DNA from: Olsenella sp. An188
Lineage (GTDB): Bacteria; Actinomycetota; Coriobacteriia; Coriobacteriales; Atopobiaceae
Length of the DNA stretch: 64,000 nt
Assembly (NCBI RefSeq): GCF_002160255.1
Contig: NZ_NFKF01000002.1
Coordinates: forward strand, 186,001 to 250,000
Direction of reading: 5' to 3'
Positions 7,962 through 16,288 of the stretch are shown here, one piece after another. The notes below the pieces were generated by a model. That model had not been told where the DNA came from. It saw only the letters and a list, made by a program, of their open reading frames with translations, and made no database searches. Both the position numbers and the translations under genes were made by a program. The first letter of the stretch is position 1; every line of letters starts with the position of its first letter.

Positions 7962-8968
7962 GCAAGAGGCGCGTGCTCCTCATCGCGACCGGCGGCACCA
8001 TCGCCTCGACCGAGGACGGCTCCGGGCTCGCCCCCACGATGACCGGGCCCGAGCTCGCCCGGCAGGTCCCCCTGCTCGACACCCTCTGCGAGCTGGACTT
8101 CGTCCAGCCCATGAACATCGACAGCACCAACATGCGTCCGCGCGACTGGCTGTGCATAGCGCGCGAGGTGCGCCGCGCCTACGACGACTACGACGGCTTC
8201 GTCATCCTGCACGGCACGGACACGATGGCCTACACGGCCGCGGCCCTCTCCTACCTCGTCCGAGACAGCGAGAAGCCCATCGTGCTCACGGGCTCCCAGC
8301 AGCCGATGGCCAACCCCTTCACCGACGCCAAGCTCAACCTCTACCAGAGCGTCCTGTACGCCTGCGACGAGGCCAGCCGTGACGTCTCGGTGGTCTTCGG
8401 CGGCAAGGTCATCTGCGGCACGCGCGCCCGCAAGCAGCGCACCATGAGCTTCAACGCCTTCACGAGCATGAACTACCCGTCGCTCGCCTACGTGCGCGGC
8501 AGCCGCATCGTGCGTCCCGCCGGCGCGCCTGGAAGCGAGAAGAGCGGCGCGCGCCCGTGCTTCTACGACTCCCTCGACGAGCGCGTCATCGTCCTCAAGC
8601 TCACGCCCGAGCTGCGGCCGTCGATCTTCGACCTGCTGCGCGCCGACTACGACGCCGTCATCCTCGAGACCTTCGGCATCGGGGGCATCCCCGCCTACGA
8701 CGGCTCCTACCAGCGCGCCATCTTCGACTGGGTGGACTCCGGGCGCACGCTCGTGGTGACCACCCAGGTGCCCGAGGAGGGCCTCGACCTCGGGGTCTAC
8801 GAGGTCGGCCACGCCTATGCCGAGAAGGACGGCATCCTCAAGGGCGACGACATGACCACCGAGGCGCTCGTCGCCAAGACGATGTGGGCGCTCGGGCAGA
8901 CGCGCGACCCCGCCGAGGTGGCCCGCCTCTTCTACGAGCCAATCAACCACGACCGTATGCCGCGGTGA
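7958..8968 (+). CDS. ansA: L-asparaginase, type I
   Basis: This cytoplasmic enzyme hydrolyses asparagine to aspartate and ammonia. The 336-residue protein has both threonine motifs of the family: ATGGTIAS near the start (nucleophile Thr14 by position) and HGTDTMAYTA around residue 85. No signal peptide is present, which fits the type I form. The GTG start sits in a GTGA overlap with the HAD gene upstream. The stop codon is immediately followed by the long inverted repeat at 8969-9080, which probably ends the transcript. The presence of asnS at 61.8-63.2 kb is consistent with asparagine use but gives no direct link. Confidence 0.95.
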   Translation: MSKRRVLLIATGGTIASTEDGSGLAPTMTGPELARQVPLLDTLCELDFVQPMNIDSTNMRPRDWLCIAREVRRAYDDYDGFVILHGTDTMAYTAAALSYLVRDSEKPIVLTGSQQPMANPFTDAKLNLYQSVLYACDEASRDVSVVFGGKVICGTRARKQRTMSFNAFTSMNYPSLAYVRGSRIVRPAGAPGSEKSGARPCFYDSLDERVIVLKLTPELRPSIFDLLRADYDAVILETFGIGGIPAYDGSYQRAIFDWVDSGRTLVVTTQVPEEGLDLGVYEVGHAYAEKDGILKGDDMTTEALVAKTMWALGQTRDPAEVARLFYEPINHDRMPR

Positions 8969-9080
8969 GGGTCCGGGGGCGTGCGTCCCCGTGCTCAAAC
9001 AGTCCTATTCGCACGAGGGCCACGTTAAGTGGCCCTCGGCTCATGCGGAACTGCGCGCGGGAACGCACGCCCCCGGACCC
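8969..9080. repeat. nested inverted-repeat element between convergent genes
   Basis: The outer arms are 8969-8991 and 9058-9080 (22 of 23 positions pair); they begin with GGGTCCGGGGGCGTGCGT and end with its complement. Inside lies a second perfect hairpin, CGAGGGCCAC (9014-9023) and GTGGCCCTCG (9029-9038), with loop GTTAA. The left arm starts at the first base after the ansA stop and the right arm ends 11 bases before the convergent membrane-protein gene. It probably works as a bidirectional terminator, but it is far longer than needed for that and matches the architecture of the other nested elements in the window. Confidence 0.8.
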
Positions 9081-9091
9081 GTCGCGACGCC

Positions 9092-10852
9092 CTATTCGCT
9101 CGGTGCGGGGTCGAGCAGCTCGGTTACCGTGGTCGTGGCGGCGCCCTCGTCCTTCTCGGCGCACCTGAACGAGATCGGGTCGCCGGGAGCGTAGGTCACG
9201 ATCTCGACCATGCCGGGCAGGGCGAAGTCGTAGATCTCGCCCGACGCGTCGCCCTCGAGCGTCACGTAGAAGTGCGAGTTGCCGTCGATGACGGCCTGCG
9301 CGACCGTGGAGACGGTCCCGGAGACCTCGCGCGACCCGGCGGCAGCGGCCGCGTCGTCCTCCGAGAGCAGGCCGTCCGACGCGAGCATGGCGAGGTAGCC
9401 CTCCTGGCACTCCTCGACCGTGGAGCCCGTCGCCACGCTCTGGTACTGCTCCACGTTGATCATCGCGTACATCTTGACGAGGCCGGCGTCGTCCTTGAGC
9501 GCCATGAAGTAGGTGGGCTGCCCCGCCACGTTGAGCAGCAGCGGGTAGGTTGCCTGGTAGCCGAGGTGCTGCACCTGGCCCTCCGCCGAGGCCATCGCCG
9601 AGTCCTCCGTGGCGCCGCCGCGCTCGAGCGCGTAGTAGCGCGAGTCGCCGGTGCGCTGGTTCACGAGGATGAAGCCCACGTTGGAGTTGTCCGCCGTCAC
9701 CGAGCTCACGCCCGTGTAGAGGTAGATGTCCTCGCCCTGAGCGATGTAGTTGTAGCCGAGCTCCCCGTTGGTGCCGCTCGTGGTGCGCACCACGCCCTCC
9801 TGGCCGAGCCACGAGTTGAGCCAGCCGTTGCCGTAGGCGCCGCTCCAGTTGTACTGCTCGATGAGCAGGTCGGCCGGGTAGGCGCGGTCGACCCACGTGG
9901 GGCAGTCCTCCACGGCGTAGTCTGCCGTCTCCCCCGTGCAGGCGTCGACGAGCACCACGCGCTGGATCGTCGTGCCGCCAAACAGGCCGATCGTCTTTCT
10001 CTGGACCGGGTAGACCCACCAGGGGTTGCCCTCGTCGTCCAGCTCGAACGACTTCTGGTCGAACATGTAGGTCGGGTACGAGAGCTGCACGTGGCGGTCG
10101 ACGTTGCGCGCGAGCGGCTCGGAGTCGGAGTAGAGGATCGGCCGCTCCAGGCGCACAACCTCGGCCTCCTGCGTGACCATGTCCACGAGCACGTAGGCCG
10201 GGATGCCGGCGTCGCGGTTGGAGAGCCACTTGAAGAGGTCGGCGTAGGCCAGCGGGCTCACGCGCACCGGACGCCCCTGGTAGTTGATCTGGCTGTAGGT
10301 GTCCGCGATCTCGAACTGGCTCACGTACTCGGGGATGGAGCCCATGGCGCGGTTGCCGAGCAGGATGGCGGAGTCGCGGTCGATCACGGGCACGTCGGCG
10401 TAGTCGACCTCCTGGATGTCGGAGGCGAAGTCGCCGTCCGAGGTCTGGAGCACGCTCGCGTAGCGCTCGGCGTTGCCCGGCACGAAGGGCTGGCTCAGCA
10501 GCAGGCCCACCAGAAACGCCACGATCACGGAGCCGGGGATGACCATGAGCTTCTTGAAGAGCGGAGCGCGGGCGATGCTGCGCGCGGCGGCCACGGCGAG
10601 CGCCAGGATGGCCACGAGCGCGATCGCGCAGACCCACGTCCATACGCGTGGGCTCCCCAGGTTGATCGCCGGGTGGAACCACCAGTACAGCACCACGAGC
10701 GCAACGGCGAGAAGCACCGCGCACACGACGAGCGCCCGACGGCTCCACGCGGCGATTCGGTCGACGAGCGAGGTGGCGGAGCCGCCGCCGGACCGGGCGT
10801 CCCGGCGCATCCGCTCGAAGAGGTCCTTGAGGTCGGGGCCTTGCTGGGGCAT
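9092..10852 (-). CDS. large membrane-anchored protein with extracytoplasmic domain, function unknown
   Basis: A 586-residue protein without a family I can name. A short cytoplasmic N-terminus (MPQQGPDLKDLFERMRR) is followed by three hydrophobic segments at about residues 38-60, 69-90 and 102-122. The remainder (~125-586) is hydrophilic, acidic and rich in Tyr, Trp and Gly (for example NPWWVYPVQRKTIGLFGG), as expected for a domain outside the membrane. The start is set by AAGGAGAG seven bases upstream of the ATG. It stands alone, converging with ansA and divergent from the uptake operon. A -10-like TATCAT lies near 10895 on its strand. Confidence 0.7.
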   Translation of the reverse strand: MPQQGPDLKDLFERMRRDARSGGGSATSLVDRIAAWSRRALVVCAVLLAVALVVLYWWFHPAINLGSPRVWTWVCAIALVAILALAVAAARSIARAPLFKKLMVIPGSVIVAFLVGLLLSQPFVPGNAERYASVLQTSDGDFASDIQEVDYADVPVIDRDSAILLGNRAMGSIPEYVSQFEIADTYSQINYQGRPVRVSPLAYADLFKWLSNRDAGIPAYVLVDMVTQEAEVVRLERPILYSDSEPLARNVDRHVQLSYPTYMFDQKSFELDDEGNPWWVYPVQRKTIGLFGGTTIQRVVLVDACTGETADYAVEDCPTWVDRAYPADLLIEQYNWSGAYGNGWLNSWLGQEGVVRTTSGTNGELGYNYIAQGEDIYLYTGVSSVTADNSNVGFILVNQRTGDSRYYALERGGATEDSAMASAEGQVQHLGYQATYPLLLNVAGQPTYFMALKDDAGLVKMYAMINVEQYQSVATGSTVEECQEGYLAMLASDGLLSEDDAAAAAGSREVSGTVSTVAQAVIDGNSHFYVTLEGDASGEIYDFALPGMVEIVTYAPGDPISFRCAEKDEGAATTTVTELLDPAPSE

Positions 10853-10972
10853 CGTCTCTCCTTCGGAGGGGTCGTCAGGACGTCATACGATGATAGCGGC
10901 GCTCGGGCGGGGCGTGAACCGTCTCGGCCCAACTCCGCGGTCGCGCCGCCAGGCGGCCGCTCGGAACCGGCG

Positions 10973-11004
10973 GGCGAGAAGAACGCGCAGCCGCGGCGTA
11001 TCAT
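10973..11004 (+). promoter_or_regulatory. putative promoter of uptake operon, motif copy 14 nt before -10
   Basis: A copy of the dispersed motif GGCGAGAAGAAC (10973-10984) is followed after 14 nt by TATCAT (10999-11004), a plausible -10 box. The predicted leader to the ATG at 11039 is then only about 30 nt, which leaves no room for a cobalamin or other riboswitch. No good TTGACA-like -35 is seen at the usual spacing; the position is occupied by the motif. The same arrangement occurs before the penicillin-binding protein gene. Confidence 0.4.
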
Positions 11005-11038
11005 GGGTTGCGTCTCGTCACGCAGGAACGGAGCCGCC

Positions 11039-12229
11039 ATGAACACCGCCATCCCGCGCCGCGCCCTCCTGGCCGGCGCACTTCTCGCCGCAGGGGGGCT
11101 CGCCGGGTGCACGTCCCCGTCCGACGGGGCGAGCCAGGCCGAAGGCGGCCCCGAAGCCGAGGGCGCCTCCTTCCGCAACCTCGACCTCGGGTGCGACCTG
11201 GGCGTCGCCGAGGAGGTGAGGCTCTCTTACGCCACGCACCTCACGTTGGACGCGCTCGACGACGGGCTCCTGCTCGTCTGCATGGCGAGCGGCGACCGGC
11301 TGCTCCTCGCCCCCGCGGGGTGGGAGGCGCCCGAGGGGCTCTCCGACGACGTCGCCCTCGTCCGCCTGCCGCTCGACAACGTCTACCTGGTCTCGACCGG
11401 CATGATCTGCCTCGTTGAGGCCGTCGGGGCGCTCGACGCCGTCTCGGTCTCGTCCGTGCGCCCCGCCGACAGCCCCTCCCCGGACTTCGCCGAGCGGCTC
11501 GAGGACGGGCGAGTCGCGTACGGCGGGCTCTACCGAGCCCCCGACTACGAGCTCATCGCGGCACGCGGCTGCCCCCTCGCGATAGAGAACACCAACATCG
11601 ACCACGTCCCCGAGGTGCGCTCCAAGCTCGAGGAGCTCGGCGTGACCGTCCTCATGGAGCAGTCAAGCCGCGAGGAGCACGTGCTCGGCCGCCTTGAGTG
11701 GATCAGGCTCGTGGGGGCGCTCTTCGGGAGGGACGACGAGGCGCGCGCCGTCTTCGACGAGGTGGCCGCACGCGTCGAGGCGGCCTCTCGCGAGGAGCCC
11801 ACGGGAAAGAGCGTCGCGTTCTTCTACCTCAACGAGGACGGCGCCGCGGTCACGCGGCGCGCGGGCGACTACCTCTCGCAGATGATCGAGCTCGCCGGGG
11901 GGAGCTACGTGAGCTTCTCCGAGGACGGGGCGACCGACTCGTCCCCCACCACGGTCACCGTGGAGATGGAGAGCTTCTACGCCTCGGCGCGCGACGCGGA
12001 CGTGATCATCTACAACGCCACCGTGGACGACGGCGTCTCCTCGGTCGAGGAGCTCGTGTCGAGAAACGCCCTGCTCGGCGACTTCCGCGCCGTCCGGGAG
12101 GGCAACGTCTGGACCTGCGACTCGACCATGTACCAGCAGATGACCGCCATGGCAGACATCATCGAGGACATCCACCGCGCGCTCACGGACTCCGCCGAGC
12201 CCACCACCTACGTGTGGAGGCTGAGCTAG
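11039..12229 (+). CDS. ABC transporter substrate-binding lipoprotein (iron/heme/corrinoid type)
   Basis: A 396-residue solute-binding protein of the BtuF/FecB class that would capture an iron complex, heme or corrinoid outside the membrane. The N-terminus carries twin Arg (PRRALLAGALLAAGG) and a lipobox LAGC, so it is likely a lipoprotein, possibly Tat-exported. Class features include YELIAARGCPLAIENTN and the C-terminal helical part ending TMYQQMTAMADIIEDI. The operon continues with permease, ATPase and SDR genes with one-base gaps or overlaps. The exact ligand cannot be read from the sequence. Confidence 0.85.
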   Translation: MNTAIPRRALLAGALLAAGGLAGCTSPSDGASQAEGGPEAEGASFRNLDLGCDLGVAEEVRLSYATHLTLDALDDGLLLVCMASGDRLLLAPAGWEAPEGLSDDVALVRLPLDNVYLVSTGMICLVEAVGALDAVSVSSVRPADSPSPDFAERLEDGRVAYGGLYRAPDYELIAARGCPLAIENTNIDHVPEVRSKLEELGVTVLMEQSSREEHVLGRLEWIRLVGALFGRDDEARAVFDEVAARVEAASREEPTGKSVAFFYLNEDGAAVTRRAGDYLSQMIELAGGSYVSFSEDGATDSSPTTVTVEMESFYASARDADVIIYNATVDDGVSSVEELVSRNALLGDFRAVREGNVWTCDSTMYQQMTAMADIIEDIHRALTDSAEPTTYVWRLS

Positions 12230-12230
12230 C

Positions 12231-13283
12231 GTGGGCGCCGTCGGCGGGGGCGGCGGAACGCCCGGCGGGAGGTCGCGCGCATCACGGGCGCTCGCCTTCG
12301 ACCTGGCCGTCCTTCTCGGCCTCCTGGCGCTGTTCGTGGCGAGCCTGTGCGTGGGCAGCGTCGGGACCTCCCCGGCCGAGACGCTCTCCATCCTCGCCGC
12401 CGGCCCCGGAGACGCCGCGACGGCAAGCCAGGTCGTCTGGCAGATCCGCCTGCCGCGGGCCCTTGAGGCGCTGCTGCTCGGCGGGGCCCTCTCGCTCTCC
12501 GGCCTCCTGCTGCAGACCTTCTTCGCCAACCCCATCGCCGACCCCTTCGTGCTCGGCGTCTCCTCGGGGGCCAAGCTCGTGGTCGCCGTCGTGATGGTCG
12601 CGGTGCTCGGAGCGGGGCAGGTCATGAGCCCGTGGGCCTCCGTGGGCTCGGCGCTCGTCGGCTCGCTCGCGACGATGGGGCTCGTGCTCGCCCTCTCGCG
12701 GCGCGTGCGCAGCCAGGGGACGCTCATCGTGGCGGGCGTGATGGTGGGCTACGTCTGCTCGGCGGCCACCAACTTCCTCGTCGCCTTCGCCGACGACCAG
12801 AGCATCGTGAACCTGGACAACTGGTCGCGCGGGAGCTTCTCGGGCGCGACGTGGCCCGACGTCGCGATCGTCGCGGCCGTGGTCGCGGCCGGCTCGCTGG
12901 CGGTCCTCGCGCTCTCCAAGCCCCTCGGCGCCTACCAGCTCGGCGAGCCCTACGCCCAGAGCGTGGGCGTCGACGTGCGGCGCCTGCGCATGCTCATCGT
13001 GCTCGTCTCAAGCGTGCTGTCCGCCTGCGTGGCCGCCTTCGCCGGGCCCGTCTCGTTCGTCGGCATCGCCGCGCCCCACCTCGCCCGCCGCGGGGTCGGC
13101 TCCTCGCGCCCGCTGCTCGTCACGCCGGCGTGCTTCCTCACCGGAGCCGTCTTCTGCTGTGGGTGCGACCTCGTGGCACGCACGCTCTTCTCGCCGGTCG
13201 AGCTCTCCGTGAGCGCGGTCACCGCCGTCTTTGGCGCCCCCGTCGTGATTGCCCTCATGCTCGGGAGGAGGTCGCCGAGATGA
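12231..13283 (+). CDS. FecCD-family ABC transporter permease
   Basis: A 350-residue integral membrane protein with about nine or ten hydrophobic helices, matching the FecCD/BtuC permeases that import iron complexes, heme or vitamin B12. Recognisable parts are QIRLPRALEALLLGGALSLSG, QTFFANPIADPFVLGVSSGAK, DNWSRGSFSGATW and the cytoplasmic coupling region GPVSFVGIAAPHLARR. The GTG start follows the binding-protein stop after one base, and its TGA overlaps the ATG of the ATPase gene, so stoichiometric coupling is expected. No separate promoter is visible. Confidence 0.93.
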   Translation: MGAVGGGGGTPGGRSRASRALAFDLAVLLGLLALFVASLCVGSVGTSPAETLSILAAGPGDAATASQVVWQIRLPRALEALLLGGALSLSGLLLQTFFANPIADPFVLGVSSGAKLVVAVVMVAVLGAGQVMSPWASVGSALVGSLATMGLVLALSRRVRSQGTLIVAGVMVGYVCSAATNFLVAFADDQSIVNLDNWSRGSFSGATWPDVAIVAAVVAAGSLAVLALSKPLGAYQLGEPYAQSVGVDVRRLRMLIVLVSSVLSACVAAFAGPVSFVGIAAPHLARRGVGSSRPLLVTPACFLTGAVFCCGCDLVARTLFSPVELSVSAVTAVFGAPVVIALMLGRRSPR

Positions 13284-14470
13284 GCGCTCCGGGCGAGAAG
13301 GACGCGCGGCCGGGCACCGCGCTCGAGCTGCGCGGGCTGTCGGTCGGCCACGGGCGCGCCGCGCTCGTGCGCGACGTCTGCCTCTCCGTGCGCCCCGGGC
13401 AGGTCGTGGCGCTCGTCGGACCCAACGGGTCCGGCAAGACCACGATCCTGCGCACGGTAGCGGGCCAGCTGCGCGCGCTCGGCGGGTCCGTCGAGCTCTT
13501 CGGGCGCGACCTCGCCGGCATGCCGGGGGACGACCGGGCGCGCACCATGGCCGTCATGCTCACGGGCCGGCCGTCGACCGAGCTCACCACCTGCCGGGAC
13601 GTGGTGGAGGCGGGACGCTACCCCTACACCGGGCGGCTCGGCGTGCTCGGCGCGGCCGACGACGAGGCCGTGCTCGCGGCCATGGAGGCCACCGGGGTGA
13701 GCGCGCTCGCCGAGCGCGACTTCGCGCACGTGAGCGACGGGCAGCGCCAGCGCGTCCTTCTCGCCCGCGCGCTGTGCCAGGAGCCCCGGGTGCTGCTGCT
13801 CGACGAGCCCACCTCCTACCTCGACGTCCGCTCGCAGCTCGACGTGCTCGACCTGCTGAGGCGTCGGGCCCGCGAGCGCGGGATAGCCGTGGTGGCCTCG
13901 CTGCACGAGATCGGCCTCGCCCAGCGCGCGGCCGACCGCGTGGTCTGCGTCAGGGACGGGCGCGTGCTGTTCCAGGGCACGCCGGACGAGGTCTTCACCG
14001 CGCCGCGCATGCGAGAGCTCTACGACCTCGGCGAGGGGAGCTTCAACCCGCTCTTCGGCAGCGTCGAGCTCGCGCGGCGCGCGGCCGCGCCCGAGATCTT
14101 CGTCGTGGCGGGAGGCGGGTTCGGGGCGGCGTGCATGCGCGCGCTCGCCCGCGAGTACGTCCCCTTCGCCGCCGGCGTCCTCCACGAGCACGACTCGGAC
14201 GGGATGCTCGCGGCGAGCCTCGCGACCGAGGCGGTGCTCGAGCGGGACTTCGAGCCCGTCGGCGAGCGCGCCCTCTCCCGGGCGCGCGAGGTCCTTCTCG
14301 GCTGCCGGGCGCTCGTCTGCTGCGTGGGGGACTTCCGTCCCGGCAACGCCCGCAACGCGGAGCTCGTCGAGGCGGCGCGCGCGGCGGGCATCCCCGTCTT
14401 CCGCGATGCGGGCGCGCTGCTCGCCGCGCGCGGGACGGGTACGGACACCTACGGACAGGAGAGGCCATGA
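13280..14470 (+). CDS. ABC transporter ATP-binding protein with C-terminal extra domain
   Basis: A 396-residue protein that powers the preceding FecCD permease. The first ~260 residues are a normal ATPase: Walker A GPNGSGKTT, signature region HVSDGQRQRVLLARAL (the usual LSGGQ is VSDGQ), Walker B VLLLDEPTS and the H-loop His in SLHEIG. Residues ~270-396 form an extra alpha/beta domain that begins IFVVAGGGFGAACMRALA and contains DSDGMLAASLATEAVLE and GDFRPGNARNAELVEAA. I have seen such extensions on related iron/cobalamin ATPases, with no known role. Start ATGA overlap with the permease; the second to eighth residues include GEKD from the dispersed motif. Confidence 0.9.
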   Translation: MSAPGEKDARPGTALELRGLSVGHGRAALVRDVCLSVRPGQVVALVGPNGSGKTTILRTVAGQLRALGGSVELFGRDLAGMPGDDRARTMAVMLTGRPSTELTTCRDVVEAGRYPYTGRLGVLGAADDEAVLAAMEATGVSALAERDFAHVSDGQRQRVLLARALCQEPRVLLLDEPTSYLDVRSQLDVLDLLRRRARERGIAVVASLHEIGLAQRAADRVVCVRDGRVLFQGTPDEVFTAPRMRELYDLGEGSFNPLFGSVELARRAAAPEIFVVAGGGFGAACMRALAREYVPFAAGVLHEHDSDGMLAASLATEAVLERDFEPVGERALSRAREVLLGCRALVCCVGDFRPGNARNAELVEAARAAGIPVFRDAGALLAARGTGTDTYGQERP

Positions 14471-15270
14471 CCAGCATCGCAATCGTCACGGGAGCGTCGT
14501 CGGGGCTCGGGGAGGAGCTCGTGCGCCGACTTGACGCCGGGGCCTTCGGCCGGCTCGACCAGATCTGGGTGGTTGCGAGAAGCGCGGCGCGGCTGGACGA
14601 GCTCGCGGCGACGTGCGCGACGCCCGTGCGAACGTTCGCGCTCGACCTCACCGAGGCTGCCTCGTTCGACGTCATCGAGCGAGCGCTCGCCGAGCGCGAC
14701 GACGTGCGCGTGGCGCTTCTCGTCAACAACGCCGGCTTTGGCACCTTCGGCGAGTTCGCGGACATGCCGGCGGGTGACAACGCGAGCATGGCGCGCCTGC
14801 TCATGCTGGCGCCCGTGGAGCTCACGTACCGCGCGCTGCCACGCATGGCGGCGGGCTCGCGCGTGCTCAACGTGGCGAGCGTGGCGGCGTTCGTGCCGCA
14901 GCCGGGGCTCGCCACCTACTCGGCGTCAAAGCGCTTCGTGCTGGACTTCTCGCGCGCGCTCGACGAGGAGCTGGGACCGGTCGACATCCACGTCACGGCC
15001 CTCTGCCCCAAGTTCATGCGCACGGCCTTCCTCGACCACGCCGGCGCAGACGACGTGGCGGCCGGCATGGCCCGCCTCACCGGCTTCGAGGACGTGGGGC
15101 GGGTGGCCGAGCGCGGGCTCGCCGCGGCCCGGGCGGGCCGGGCGCTGTGCATCCCCTCGCCGGACATGCGCGCGTTCTACCTGGCCGCCAAGCTGCTCCC
15201 CTACCCACTCGTCGCCCGCGCCGAGCGGGCGCTGCTCTCCGTCCTGGGTCAGCCGCCCCGCAACGCGTAG
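14467..15270 (+). CDS. short-chain dehydrogenase/reductase
   Basis: A 267-residue SDR oxidoreductase using NAD(P)H. It shows the cofactor loop TGASSGLGEE, the NNAG motif in LVNNAGFGTFG, the catalytic Ser region VASVAAF and the YSASK active site. The C-terminal part ends with a hydrophobic patch LAAKLLPYPLVARAERALL, seen in SDRs of the YqjQ/DltE-like group that may associate with membranes. Its ATG overlaps the ATPase stop, so it belongs to the uptake operon; a role in modifying the imported ligand or its chelator is possible but only inferred. Confidence 0.88.
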   Translation: MTSIAIVTGASSGLGEELVRRLDAGAFGRLDQIWVVARSAARLDELAATCATPVRTFALDLTEAASFDVIERALAERDDVRVALLVNNAGFGTFGEFADMPAGDNASMARLLMLAPVELTYRALPRMAAGSRVLNVASVAAFVPQPGLATYSASKRFVLDFSRALDEELGPVDIHVTALCPKFMRTAFLDHAGADDVAAGMARLTGFEDVGRVAERGLAAARAGRALCIPSPDMRAFYLAAKLLPYPLVARAERALLSVLGQPPRNA

Positions 15271-15289
15271 GTTGGGGCCGTGCCCCGAC
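15271..15289. terminator. short GC hairpin between convergent genes
   Basis: GTTGGGGC (15271-15278) pairs with GCCCCGAC (15282-15289) around a CGT loop, directly after the SDR stop and 12 bases before the end of the EamA gene. There is no U-run, so it may be a weak or Rho-assisted bidirectional end. Confidence 0.5.
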
Positions 15290-15300
15290 GTGCGAGCGTG

Positions 15301-16233
15301 CTACTCGCCTCGCGGCGTCACGAGCCACGTGCCCGCCGCCATGAGCGCGAGCGCGACGAGAAACGTCGGGGCCGGCGCGGTCCTGAAGAGCGCGAGCGAG
15401 AGCAGCGCCCCCACGAACGGGTTCACCGCGTAGTAGGCGCTCGTCCGCGCCGCGCCGATGCCGCGCTGCGCGTAGACGTAGAAGAAGATGGAGAGCCCGT
15501 AGGCGACGAAGCCCAGCAGCAGGGCGGCCGCCACGTCCGGGAGCGACGGCACCGCGTCCCCGGCGAGCAGCGCCACCGCCAGCGCGCCGAGCCCGGAGCC
15601 GATCCCCTTCACCACCACGATCTGCATCGGGTCCCTCTCGGAGAGGCGGCTCGTGCAGTTGTTCTCCACGCCCCAGCACACGCAGGCGGCAAGCACCATG
15701 AGCGAGCCGGCCGAGAAGCTCAGCGCCCCGCCGCCCTCAAGGGACAGCAGGAGGCACGCGCAGGTGATGACCGCTATCCCCGCCCACGTGCGCGGCGCGA
15801 CCCGCTCGCGGAAGAACAGGAACGCTATCACCGACGTCGCCGCAATCTCAAAGTTGTTGAGCAGCGTGACGTTCTCCGGCGTCGCGTGGGTGAGCCCTCC
15901 CATGAGCAGGAGCGGCGCCGCCACGTCGAGCAGCACCATGGCCGCCACGTAGGGCGCGTCGGAGCGCTCGAGCGGGGCCTCGCCGGACGCCGAGGACGCC
16001 ACGCGCGCCCGAACCGCGGAGAGGACGGCCATCCCCAGGCCGGCACCCAGGTAGAGCAGGCCCGCCATCATGCTCGACCCCACGCTGGCGAGAAGGACCT
16101 TGGAAAACGGTGTGCTCAGCGCATAGAGGCACGCGGCGAGAAGCGCCGAGGCGACGAACTTGCCAGCACCCGAACGTCCCAAGCGACACCGACCCTCCGC
16201 ACGCCCGCCATGACCCACGGCACCGTTATACAT
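15301..16233 (-). CDS. EamA/DMT-family transporter
   Basis: A ~310-residue drug/metabolite exporter of the EamA (RhaT-like) type with about ten hydrophobic helices in two related halves. Recognisable segments are LYALSTPFSKVLL at the start of the first half, FLFFRERVAPRTWAGIAVI at its end, VCWGVENNCTSRLSERDP opening the second half, and YAVNPFVGALLSLALFRTAP near the C-terminus. The substrate cannot be told. The start is uncertain: ATG at 16233 gives a hydrophilic leader without a clear ribosome binding site, and a GTG at 16218 is an alternative. It is divergent from the YbaK gene across 55 bases. Confidence 0.85.
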   Translation of the reverse strand: MYNGAVGHGGRAEGRCRLGRSGAGKFVASALLAACLYALSTPFSKVLLASVGSSMMAGLLYLGAGLGMAVLSAVRARVASSASGEAPLERSDAPYVAAMVLLDVAAPLLLMGGLTHATPENVTLLNNFEIAATSVIAFLFFRERVAPRTWAGIAVITCACLLLSLEGGGALSFSAGSLMVLAACVCWGVENNCTSRLSERDPMQIVVVKGIGSGLGALAVALLAGDAVPSLPDVAAALLLGFVAYGLSIFFYVYAQRGIGAARTSAYYAVNPFVGALLSLALFRTAPAPTFLVALALMAAGTWLVTPRGE

Positions 16234-16288
16234 CAGACGGCAACGATACAATGAGCCGAAGGGGAAACGATGCCAGGGAGGGTTGCGC

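Noticed and set aside
10853-11038. Possible cobalamin riboswitch before the uptake operon
   Set aside because: The likely -10 at 10999 leaves a leader of about 30 bases, and no B12-box-like sequence was seen.
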